Part shown: in pieces, positions 1 to 10,076 of the stretch
Layout of the letters: each line of letters begins with the position of its first letter
How positions within the stretch are numbered: the stretch's first letter is position 1
Source of the DNA: JAJPHF01 sp035293805
GTDB lineage: Bacteria; Chloroflexota; UBA6077; JAJPHF01
Length of the DNA stretch: 64,000 bases
Reading direction: 5' to 3'
NCBI GenBank assembly: GCA_035293805.1
Contig: DATGMD010000037.1
Coordinates: 98,786 to 162,785, forward strand
Program-made: the position numbers and the translations under genes
Notes under the pieces: model-generated
Told to the model about the DNA's origin: nothing
What the model saw: the letters and a program-made list of their open reading frames with translations, nothing else
The model's database searches: none

Positions 1-217
1 CCAGCGTCACCAGCGCCGGCCGCGGCACCGGCAACCCCAGCTCCCGCGCCAGCCCGGCCGCCAGCAGCTCGGCGATCAGCGCCTTCGCGCCCTGGCCGGC
101 GCCGCGAAACTTCACTACGAACGGCCCGCCCCGGTCCGTCTCCACCACCGCGGGCAGCGACCCGCCCTCCCGCAGGGGCACGTCGTACCGCACCCCCGTA
201 AGCTCCTCGATCTCCAT
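1..217 (-). CDS. HipA-like kinase, N-terminal part (cut by window edge)
   Basis: Read leftward from ATG at 217, the first 72 codons give a protein beginning MEIEELTGVRYDVPL. It has the segments REGGSLP, FVVKFRGAGQG and LARELGLPVPRP. This is the pattern of the HipA-like kinase family of actinobacteria and Chloroflexota, where the Lys of VVKF sits in the nucleotide-binding lobe. The catalytic part lies outside the window. Unlike toxin HipA of toxin-antitoxin pairs, these stand-alone kinases usually lack a HipB partner, and none is seen here. The family call is fairly firm; the substrate is unknown. Confidence 0.75.
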   Translation of the reverse strand, partial: MEIEELTGVRYDVPLREGGSLPAVVETDRGGPFVVKFRGAGQGAKALIAELLAAGLARELGLPVPRPALVTL

Positions 218-341
218 GCCCTGCCTCTCCGCGCCGCCCCGGCGCCCCTTCATTCTGACATACGGCGGCCAGAGCGACGCGCCCACACCGGTTTGTGCGG
301 ATACTCGGCCACCAGGAGACGTTGGACCATCAGGAAGGAAG

Positions 342-446
342 CGTAGGGCGGGGGCGAGCCTCCGCCGCCCGCCCGGGAGGGCTGCGGTCCCCTATCCCGG
401 CGAGCGCAAGGTAGGGCGGGGGCTCGTCCCCCGCCGCCCGCCCGGC
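342..446. repeat. Two copies of hairpin repeat family A
   Basis: Copies lie at about 342-377 and 411-446. The second reads GTAGGGCGGGGGCTCGTCCC then CCGCCGCCCG, so GGCGGGGG pairs with CCCCCGCC across a CTCGT loop. The gap 218-473 between the HipA-like gene and the pseudogene holds nothing else. The same family recurs near 7.5-7.7, 24.2 and 47.4 kb. Confidence 0.8.
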
Positions 447-473
447 GACGCTGCTGGTCGTGCCCGGCGCGCG

Positions 474-2735
474 CTACCGCAGCAGGCGCGTCTCGAGCGC
501 CATGCCGCGCGCTTCGAGCGCCGCCCGCACGCGCTTGACGGCGCCATCGTGGACCATCGCCAAGGTCGGAGAGCCCGGTATGGCGTGCAGATAAGGCTGT
601 AGCGCCGGGTCGGCCAGCAGGGCGTCCAGGATCTCGGCGCGCTCGACCTGGAGCAGCGTCACCGCCAGCAGCGCGCCGCTCCCCCAGTCCTTCGCCCACT
701 GCTGTACCAGCGCCGTCGCCTCGGGCGCCAGCGGTGCGCCCTGGAGCGCCGTCAACAGCCCGACGATGCTTTCGGCGTCATGGCCGGCGCGCGCGCCGCG
801 GCGCAGGCTATCCGCAGTCAGGTGCAGCGTGCCGTCTTCGGCCTCGTCGGCGAACTCGCGGAGCGGCGCCAGCACGTACACGCTCGGCAGGCGCTGGCGC
901 GGCGTGATGCGCCCGTCGGCGGCGACGGCGACCTGGGGGCCAGGCAGGTCGTCCGGGCCCTCGGTCAGCGCAGGGAAGCGGTCGCGCTCCAGCAGCGCCC
1001 CGTGCAGCGCTGGCAGGTCGGCCGGCTGGACGAGCGCTGCCGTGGGCGCCACGCGCCGGCCCAGCAGCGGCGCGTGGGTCGCGTCGGCTTACAGGGCGTC
1101 GAGCGTCGCCGCGTCGAGCGCGTGCAGCAGCGGCACGCCGCGCCGCACGACGATGCGGTCATGCTGCGCCCCCCACTCCTCCAGCGAGCGGCGCACGTTC
1201 TGCGGCAGCGGCGCGCCGCTTACCCGCTCCAGGAAGGCGATGATCTCGGGCGTCTCGCGGCCGCGCCGCTGCGCCGCGTATACCGACTCGCGCGTCAGGC
1301 GATACTCGACGGCGTACTCGGCGCGCACCCGCTCGGCCACCTCGTCCAGCCCGAACAGCACGTCCTCGCCGGTCGGCTCGAAGGCGAAGATCTGGAAGTT
1401 CGGCTGCACGACGACCTTGGTTGTGGCGGCGTCCGTGGGCAGCGCCTCGCCGCGCAGCAGGCGCGCGCCATCCGCCGTCACACGGAACGCCGTGACCGCG
1501 TCGTCGACCAGCCCAAGATCGACCACCCCCAGCGCGTGCAGCGCCTGGCCGACGACCACGCGGATGAAGCCCGCCTCGACCAGCGCCCAGCCCTTCGCCT
1601 CACCGGGCGCCATGTCCAGTGTCCAGCCGACGGGGTTGTTGTAGCCGTAGGGGTTCACCTCGGCATAGTAGTAGCCGTAGCGCGGATCGGGCCAGCTTCG
1701 CGGGTACAGGGACTCGTAGGCGCGCTGGCGCAGGCGGTCGATCAGGTGGTCGAGGGCGATCCACTCCTCCGCCGGCAGCTCGGCCAGCTCGGCCAGCACG
1801 CGCTGCCGGGCCGCCACCAGGCGCGGCGAGGCCCAGCGGGCGCCGGGGCTGCGCGCGGGGACCAAGCTGGGGCGGCGCTCGTCCGCCCGCAGCTCCTCGC
1901 CGCGCGGCGGCGCCAGCCCGGCGATGCGCGCCATCTCCGACCAGCTCGTCGTCTCGCGGTACGCCGCGAACAGCCGCGCCATCACCGCGCGCGGCACGAC
2001 GTACATCGCCCAGGGCACCGACCCGTCGTCCTGGCGGAACACCAGGCCGCGTGTGCGGAGCGCCTCGGCGGCCTGCGGGTCCACGTCGCCCCCGAGCGCC
2101 CGCTGGGCCGTCGCCAACGCCTCGTCGGTAACCGCCCCCATGCCCGCGAGCAGCGACACCGCCTCGAGCGTGCGCCGCTCGTCGGCGCTGAGCGCTGCGA
2201 GCGCTGCGTCGACGCTCTCGGGCGCCGCCAGCGCCGCCGCGAGCTACGCGACCAGCTCCGGCTTCGCGCGGTTGGGCAGCGCCACGCCACGCGCCCGCCC
2301 GATCTCGCGCAGCACGGCCACCGTGTTGCGGTCGAGCAGGCGGGCCAGCTCCGTGGCCGCCGTCTCCTCCAGCGCGGCGGTGAGGGCGGGCGGGGGGCCG
2401 GGCGCGACCGCTTCCGGCGCGGTCGCCCGCTCGAACGTCTTCGGCGCCCGCAGCCAGTGCAGCAGCAGCGCTGCGACGTGGCGGCACGGCCCCTCCACGT
2501 CGCAGGGGCACGTGCCTTCGAGCGTCCGCCCCTGCACGAGGATGTGGACGGGATACAGCCGCCGCCAGGTGCCGCGCACGGTGGCAGCCAGCCCATAAGG
2601 CCCCGGCTGCGTCGGGCGCAGCGCGTGACCCGCCCGCTGGTAAGCGTCGCCGCGCGCGAACTCGCGCTCGCCGCACAGGCGCCGCACGTCGGCCTCGGCG
2701 ATGGCCAGGCCGGGCGCCACTGCCTGCTGCGCCAT
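474..2735 (-). pseudogene. SWIM zinc-finger / helicase-associated protein with two in-frame stops
   Basis: One reading frame runs from ATG 2735 to TAG 474 (about 754 codons), broken by TAG at 2246-2244 and TAA at 1091-1089 with no frameshift. The first piece (163 aa) has a SWIM-type zinc motif, CPCDVEGPCRH. The middle piece (about 360 aa) has the helicase-associated (XPB/Ssl2 N-terminal-like, Helicase_C_3) signature, with VVQPNFQIFAF and an AQRRG segment. The last piece continues the same domain. The pieces share frame, base composition and order, so this is one gene hit by nonsense changes, or an assembly with two errors. Its neighbour is the XPB helicase, the usual genomic partner of this family, and both read leftward. 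If stops are real, the middle piece could start at internal ATG 2159 and the last at ATG 1052. Confidence 0.8.
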
Positions 2736-2814
2736 GCGCTACCCTCTCGTCAGGCGCGGGGTATCGCGTGCTGGGGACCAGCCGCGCATACGGAAACGTG
2801 CCACCGACGAGCCG

Positions 2815-4593
2815 CTAGCGGTCGCCGCTCGCCTGGCGGTACCGCGCGAGGTCGATCACGTTCGCCGCTGCAGCGGCCGCGTACCGCGGCGTCGCCTGCG
2901 CGGCGGGCGCGTAGCCGGCGATCTCGTCGTCGTAGAGGATCTCGTACTGGTAGCCCTGCTCGGTCAGGAACATCTGGCGGTTCGCGGCGAACTCCTGGTC
3001 CCGCGTGTCGCGCGTCACCAGCGTGTAGAAGTGGGCGAGCGCGCCGTCACGCTTGGGGCGCAGGATGCGCCCCAGCCGCTGCGCCTCCTCCTGCCGCGAG
3101 CCGAAGGTGCCGGAGATCTGGATCGCCACCTGCGCGTCGGGCAGGTCGATCGAGAAGTTCGCCACCTTCGACACCACGAGCAACCGTACCTCCCCCTCGC
3201 GGAACGCCGCGTACAGCTTCTCGCGCTCGCGGGTGGGCGTCTTGCCGGTGATTAGCGGCGCGTCGTAGCGCGCCGCCACCGCTTCGAGCTGATCGAGGTA
3301 CTGGCCGATGATCAGTACCGGCTCGGCGGCGTGCTTCGCCACCAGCGCGTCGAGCAGCGGCAGCTTGGCCGGGTTCTCGGCCGCCACGCGGTACTTCTCG
3401 CGCTCCTCGGCCAGCGCATAGGCCATCCGCCGCTCCTCCGGCAGGCGCACGCGCACCTCGTGGCACTGCGCCGTGGCGATCCACCCCTGCCCCTCCAGCT
3501 CGCGCCACGGCACGTCGTACTTCTTCGGCCCGATCAGCGAGAACACGTCGCCCTCGCGGCCGTCCTCGCGCACCAGCGTGGCCGTCAGGCCCAGGCGGCG
3601 CCGCGCCTGGATCTCCGCCGTCACGCGGAACACCGGCGCCGGCAGCAGGTGGACCTCGTCGTAGACGATGAGCCCCCAGTCGCGCTCGTCGAACAGCGCG
3701 AAGTGGGGAAACGCCTCGCTGCGCGCCGGCCGGTAGGTGAGCACCTGGTAAGTCGTCACCGTGATCGGCCGGATCTCCTTGCGCTCGCCGCTGTACTCGC
3801 CGATGGCGTCGGCGGGCACCTCCGTCTTGTCCAGAATCTCGCGGATCCACTGGCGAGCCGCCACGATCGACGGCGTGAGGATCAGCGTGTTGCACTCCAG
3901 CGCCGCCATGATGCCCAGCCCGACGATCGTCTTGCCGGCGCCGCAAGGCAGCACGATGACGCCGCTGCCGCCGCGCGCCGAGCCGCCCGCATGGAACACC
4001 GCCACCGCCTCCTCCTGGTAGGGGCGCAGGCGGAGCGGCGCGGCGTCGGCCACCCTGCGCGCCCGCAGGCGCACGGCGAGCGGGGCGCCGTCCACGTAGC
4101 CGGCCAGGTCCTCGGCGGGGTAGCCGAACTGAAGCAGCGCCTGCTTGACGTGGCCGCGCTGGGCCGCGTCGACCAGCAGCGCGCCGTCGGCCTGGCCCCG
4201 GATGAGCGGCGCTAGCCGCTTGTGGTGCGCGATCTCGACCAGCAGCGCGGGGTCGTCCGACACCAGCCGCAGCCCGTCGTCGGCGCGTACCAGCTTGACC
4301 CGCCCGTAGCGCGCCACGTACTCCAGCACGTCGGTGCGCACGTTCGGCGGCAGCGGGTACTTGCCGAGTCGCTCCAGCGCGTCGACGATAGCCGCGCCGT
4401 CCAGCCCGCTGGCGGCCGCGTTCCACAGCGAGAGCGGCGTGATGCGGTACGTGTGGATGTGCTCGGGGCTCTTCTCCAGCTCCGCGAAGCGCGCCAGGGC
4501 GTCGCGCGCCTCCTCGTAGCGGGGGCTCGCCACCTCGACCAGAACGGTCTTGTCGCTCTGCACGATGAGCGGGTTCGCCAGATCGTACGCCAT
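2815..4593 (-). CDS. DNA repair helicase XPB (SF2)
   Basis: This 592 aa SF2 helicase belongs to the XPB family of actinobacteria, Chloroflexota and spirochaetes. The N-terminal about 180 residues are the helicase-associated domain (MAYDLANPLIVQ start typical of the family). Walker A is CGAGKT near 217-222, the DEXH box is DEVHLLP, motif III is GLTATLVRED, and motif VI is QRLGRILRPK. Start ATG 4593 was chosen over an ATG 21 codons upstream because family members begin at this point. It lies upstream of the SWIM/helicase-associated pseudogene, which is in the same orientation, so the two probably worked together in DNA unwinding or repair. No downstream nuclease such as Bax1 is seen. Confidence 0.92.
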   Translation of the reverse strand: MAYDLANPLIVQSDKTVLVEVASPRYEEARDALARFAELEKSPEHIHTYRITPLSLWNAAASGLDGAAIVDALERLGKYPLPPNVRTDVLEYVARYGRVKLVRADDGLRLVSDDPALLVEIAHHKRLAPLIRGQADGALLVDAAQRGHVKQALLQFGYPAEDLAGYVDGAPLAVRLRARRVADAAPLRLRPYQEEAVAVFHAGGSARGGSGVIVLPCGAGKTIVGLGIMAALECNTLILTPSIVAARQWIREILDKTEVPADAIGEYSGERKEIRPITVTTYQVLTYRPARSEAFPHFALFDERDWGLIVYDEVHLLPAPVFRVTAEIQARRRLGLTATLVREDGREGDVFSLIGPKKYDVPWRELEGQGWIATAQCHEVRVRLPEERRMAYALAEEREKYRVAAENPAKLPLLDALVAKHAAEPVLIIGQYLDQLEAVAARYDAPLITGKTPTREREKLYAAFREGEVRLLVVSKVANFSIDLPDAQVAIQISGTFGSRQEEAQRLGRILRPKRDGALAHFYTLVTRDTRDQEFAANRQMFLTEQGYQYEILYDDEIAGYAPAAQATPRYAAAAAANVIDLARYRQASGDR

Positions 4594-4701
4594 AGCCTCA
4601 CTATGCCCGCCCACGCGCGTCGAGAGCAAACCGCGCCGCGTCCGCGGTCCCGCCACCGCCCACCGAACCGCAGCGCCCCGCCGTTCAATTCAGCGTCGCG
4701 G

Positions 4702-4730
4702 TTGTCGAATCGCGCCGCATTTGCTAGAAT
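4702..4730 (+). promoter_or_regulatory. Sigma-70-type promoter for tRNA-Ala
   Basis: TTGTCG at 4702-4707 and TAGAAT at 4725-4730 are 17 bp apart, a near-consensus pair. Transcription would start about 36 bp before the tRNA at 4774. It sits in the divergent gap between the XPB gene and the tRNA. Confidence 0.6.
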
Positions 4731-4773
4731 CTCGATTGCTGGGCGCCGACGGGCCGCCCGCCGTTTTACCCGT

Positions 4774-4845
4774 GGGGCAGTGGCGCAGCGGGAGCGCGCT
4801 TCCTTGGCATGGAAGAGGTCAGGGGTTCGATTCCCCTCTGCTCCA
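4774..4845 (+). tRNA. tRNA-Ala (GGC)
   Basis: A full cloverleaf: acceptor GGGGCAG pairs with CTGCTCC, including the G3:U70 wobble that is the alanine identity element. The anticodon stem CTTCC/GGAAG holds loop TTGGCAT with anticodon GGC at 4806-4808. The T arm is AGGGG-TTCGATT-CCCCT. The discriminator is A and CCA is not encoded. Confidence 0.95.
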
Positions 4846-4862
4846 CCCATGTAGGGCTGCGG

Positions 4863-4900
4863 CAAGTGGCAAGCGAGCTTCGCCTGCCACTTGTTTTTTT
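4863..4900 (+). terminator. Rho-independent terminator after tRNA-Ala
   Basis: CAAGTGGCA (4863-4871) pairs with TGCCACTTG (4885-4893) and is followed by seven T's ending at 4900. It ends the tRNA transcript 18 bp downstream of the gene. It is the only clear T-tract terminator found in the window. Confidence 0.85.
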
Positions 4901-4901
4901 G

Positions 4902-5020
4902 TAGCCGTCAGCCATCAGCTGTCCGCCCGTCCCTGGCGTTGGGTGTTCGGCTCTGTGCCGCGCAAGCTGGAAGGGGCCCGGGAGCCCTAGCTGACGGCTG
5001 ACGGCTGATAGCTGACAGCT
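4902..5020. repeat. Repeat family D (AGCTGAYGGCTGA type) before leuS
   Basis: The stretch 4988-5020 is made of overlapping units such as AGCTGACGGCTGA and TGATAGCTGACAGCT. A reverse-complement copy (GCCGTCAGCCATCAGCTG) lies at about 4904-4921. The two can fold together in the leuS leader. A related block lies between two tRNA genes at 48.2 kb. No T-box sequence (such as GGTGGTACCGCG) is present. Confidence 0.6.
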
Positions 5021-5034
5021 ACCCGGGAGGCGCG

Positions 5035-7533
<2,499 letters not shown>

Positions 7534-7544
7534 GCGATGAAGTC

Positions 7545-7710
7545 GTAGGGCAGGGGCTCGTCCCCCGCCGCCCGGCCGGCGCTGCTAACACCGGCCGGGC
7601 TAGCGAATACGTCGTCGGGCAGGGGCTCGTCCCCTGCCGCCCGGCCGGGTAGCTGGCACCTGCAATTACGGCAATCATGAGGTAGGGCAGGGGCTTGTCC
7701 CCTGCCGCCC
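7545..7710. repeat. Three copies of hairpin repeat family A
   Basis: Copies at about 7545-7580, 7614-7649 and 7682-7710. The second and third pair GGCAGGGG with CCCCTGCC around CTCGT or CTTGT. The first carries a mismatch (GGCAGGGG against CCCCCGCC). They fill the 236 bp gap between leuS and the VOC gene. Confidence 0.85.
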
Positions 7711-7769
7711 CGTGGCGGAGCCAGCCTGCGCTTTCCGCCAGGGATGCCACTCGCTAGAGGGGAGGACCG

Positions 7770-8312
7770 ATGTCCGATCAGGAGCTTCGCCCCCTGCTGC
7801 CGTTCCAGATCCGCCGCCTGGGGCACGTCGTGCTCAACTGCAAGGACCTGGCAGCGTCCGAGCGGTTCTACACCGAGGTCCTCGGCTTTCAGGTGAGCGA
7901 CCGCTACCCGGAGACGCTGGTGCCGGGCGGCATGGTCTTCCTCCGCTGCGCCACCGACCACCACACGGTCGCGCTCGTCGGCGCCGGCCACCCCGAGCGC
8001 GCCAGCTCGCTCAACCACTTCGCCTTCGAGGTCGCCACCCTCGACGAGGTCTTCGCCGCGCGCGACGTGCTGCGCCAGCACGACGTGCCCATCGTCTTCG
8101 AGGGCCGCCGCCGCGCCGGCTGCCAGATCGCGGTCGAGTTCCTCGATCCCGACGGCAACAACCTGGAGATCTACTGGAACCTCGACCAGGTCGGCACCGA
8201 CGGCCACGTGCGCCCTTCCAGCGAGTGGCGCCAGGCGTTCACCCTCGAAGAGGCCGTCGCCAACCCCGTCCGCGGCCAGCGCCTCCCGCCCGTCCCCGCG
8301 GCTCATCGCTAG
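7770..8312 (+). CDS. VOC family protein (glyoxalase/dioxygenase fold)
   Basis: A 180 aa single vicinal-oxygen-chelate protein. The likely metal ligands are visible: H19 (RRLGHVVLN), H83 (SLNHFAFEV) and E133 (NNLEIYW). The order and spacing fit ring-cleaving dioxygenases and glyoxalases, and the ending DPDGNNLEIYW is the common C-terminal motif. The C-terminal tail of about 40 residues is outside the fold. GGGGAGG lies 5 bp before the ATG. The substrate cannot be read from the sequence; no aromatic catabolic operon surrounds it. Confidence 0.85.
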   Translation: MSDQELRPLLPFQIRRLGHVVLNCKDLAASERFYTEVLGFQVSDRYPETLVPGGMVFLRCATDHHTVALVGAGHPERASSLNHFAFEVATLDEVFAARDVLRQHDVPIVFEGRRRAGCQIAVEFLDPDGNNLEIYWNLDQVGTDGHVRPSSEWRQAFTLEEAVANPVRGQRLPPVPAAHR

Positions 8313-8329
8313 CGGCGGGACGCGCTAGC

Positions 8330-8764
8330 TCAAGCCTGCTGCAGCAAGTGAGCGGTCGGGCCGTAATCGATCTTCCAGTCGACCGGCCTGCCGAGCACGC
8401 CGCAAGCGGTACACCGCACGCCGATCGTGATCCAGCGAACGTCGCCGTCCGCGCGAAAGGCAAAGCCAACGCCGATCTCGAAGCGCTCCGATCCGCACGA
8501 GCACCTGACCCATTCCGGCTCGGCCTCGCCCCAATAGTCACCGCTGTCGCAGATAAAGGCCCTTGCGCTGCACGTCACGCACGTTCGCGCCGCGCAGCCC
8601 TGCTCCGCGTCTGCTTGCAAGCGAAAAACGATGCCACCGCAAGTGCAAACACTCTGGACGACCCTCTCGACAAGGTAACCTTCCGTGTCGAGCAGCCCTA
8701 AATACTCCTGCAGATCAGCGTACTCTGATCCCTTCCACCATTCGCCCGACTTGTCGATCGGCAC
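8330..8764 (-). CDS. Conserved-looking hypothetical protein with Cys pairs
   Basis: A 144 aa soluble protein, convergent with the VOC gene. Start GTG 8764 was chosen because AAGGGAG lies 6 bp upstream; an ATG 15 codons earlier has no such signal. It contains CTCGG, ARTCVTC, VRCSCGS and VRCTACG, four Cys pairs that could bind zinc or form two ribbons. A WW-rich N-terminus (EWWKGSEYADLQEYL) precedes them. Composition is less Ala/Arg-rich than random frames here, which supports a real gene. Function is not recognised. Confidence 0.7.
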   Translation of the reverse strand: MPIDKSGEWWKGSEYADLQEYLGLLDTEGYLVERVVQSVCTCGGIVFRLQADAEQGCAARTCVTCSARAFICDSGDYWGEAEPEWVRCSCGSERFEIGVGFAFRADGDVRWITIGVRCTACGVLGRPVDWKIDYGPTAHLLQQA

Positions 8765-9021
8765 CCTGTCTCCCTTCCGCGGCCCGTCGCCGCACGCCGC
8801 GCTAGGCAAGCCCAGGACCGGTACGATCGTCGCCCCGCCGGCCCGACTTTCGGCTGGCGCAGTAGGGCGGCGCGGCCCTCGGCGAGAAACCGCCCGGCGA
8901 TTACGTTGGACGTGTGGCGGTGAGACGCCACGACGGTCGACCGGCGTCCCGCTCCCTCACGAAGACGTACCGCGGGCGGGACGCCGACATCGGGCTGGGT
9001 CCCGGGAGAGGACATACCGCG

Positions 9022-9177
9022 ATGAACCAGGCGAACGTCACGAAAACTCCTACCCACTCGATCTACGACGGCTGGGTGCGGCTCTGGGAGGCGATCTACG
9101 GCTGTCCGTGGCCGGGCAAGGACCGCAACGCCAGCCAATGGCTCGCGGCCTACCTCGACTGGAAGACCGCCCAGTAG
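9022..9177 (+). CDS. Small hypothetical protein (51 aa)
   Basis: ATG 9022 follows GGGAGAGG by about 10 bp. The product starts MNQANVTKTPTHSIYDGW and is rich in Trp and Tyr (WVRLWEAIYGCPWPGKD), unlike shadow frames. It has a single Cys and no signal peptide or membrane segment. It is not recognised. The region 9178-9304 holds nothing clear. Confidence 0.5.
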   Translation: MNQANVTKTPTHSIYDGWVRLWEAIYGCPWPGKDRNASQWLAAYLDWKTAQ

Positions 9178-9304
9178 GCGCAAGCGGCTGCCTCCCCTGC
9201 GAGCGCGGGTAGGCCCCGCCGACGGGCGGCGGCCCTGATGACAGCCGCGCGGTGGCCGCGTAGCGCCAGTCGCCGAGCGAGATGACCCGCGAGGGCCCAA
9301 GCCC

Positions 9305-9865
9305 CTACCGGAGCTCGAGCGCGGCGAACACGTCGTCGACGCGAATCTCGAGCCCCGCCACAACGCTCGTTAGATCGATCACGTCATCTCGCCCGAGCGG
9401 CACGGGAGCCGCCCCGGGAACGAAGAGGAGGACCGACTCGTCCCGCGGATCGACCAGCAGCGCCGCTCTGACGCCGTGCGCCACGAACGAGAGGCAGCGC
9501 CGCACCAGCCGGTTGACGCTTTGCCCCGGCGATACGATCTCGATGGCGATGTCCGGTGGCTCGAAGAAGTCATCCGCGATCCGGCCCCGAGCGTCCGTGG
9601 GGATCCGCTCCCAGGTGTACACGGAGATATCCGGCACGCGTGACGTCCGAGCATAGGTGCTGCGAAGCTCCGGCAGCGCCAGCGCCACCTTCCCCGGCCG
9701 CGTCGCGTCGTTGATAAGCTCGGCGATCCGCCACTGGAGGACGCTGTGCTGCCCCTTCGGAGCCACCTTCTGAGTCACCTCGCCGTCCTCGTATTCGAGC
9801 GCCGGCTTCTCCTCGGGCAGCGCCAGGAACTCCTCCAGGGTTAGCCGCTGCTTCGTAATCGCCAT
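9305..9865 (-). CDS. Uma2 family endonuclease-like protein
   Basis: A 186 aa member of the Uma2/DUF820 branch of the PD-(D/E)XK nuclease fold, abundant in cyanobacteria and Chloroflexota. The start LTLEEFLALPEE, the EYEDGEV segment, VPDISVY (D79) and AIEIVSPGQS (E109) match the family order. The usual Lys after the second acid (E-x-x-S..K) is not obvious, since RLVRRC follows instead of a K-rich strand. ATG 9865 has GGAGAGG 5 bp upstream. The biological role of the family is poorly known. Confidence 0.85.
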   Translation of the reverse strand: MAITKQRLTLEEFLALPEEKPALEYEDGEVTQKVAPKGQHSVLQWRIAELINDATRPGKVALALPELRSTYARTSRVPDISVYTWERIPTDARGRIADDFFEPPDIAIEIVSPGQSVNRLVRRCLSFVAHGVRAALLVDPRDESVLLFVPGAAPVPLGRDDVIDLTSVVAGLEIRVDDVFAALELR

Positions 9866-9910
9866 CGCCGCCTCTCCGTGGTCCGCCTCCCTACTGCCTA
9901 GCCCCGCCGC

Positions 9911-10013
9911 TCTGCGACCGCGGCCGTGCCGGCCGCCCGGCCGCGGCGCCCGCCATGCCGACACGCTCCCACGCCGGCCGTCTGGGAGCGCGGCCGTCCC
10001 GGCCGCCCGGCCG
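9911..10013. repeat. Two copies of repeat family B
   Basis: About 9911-9946 (GCGACCGCGGCCGTGCCGGC then CGCCCGGCCGCGG) and 9981-10013 (CTGGGAGCGCGGCCGTCCCG then GCCGCCCGGCC). Each folds by GCGGCCG/CGGCCGC pairing. Related copies lie at 15.08 and 57.15-57.22 kb. Confidence 0.7.
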
Positions 10014-10076
10014 GCGCAGTACGCGCCGGGGCCGAAGGCTCGGTGCCCCGCCCGCCAGGCCAGCGTATACTCGGGC

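Noticed and set aside
780..3251. An 823 aa rightward open frame over the pseudogene and XPB region
   Set aside because: Composition is Arg/Gln/Ala-rich shadow coding opposite a clear helicase gene, with no motifs or ribosome site.
4902..5034. T-box or other tRNA-sensing leader before leuS
   Set aside because: No T-box core sequence or antiterminator is present; the region is explained by repeat family D and the tRNA terminator.
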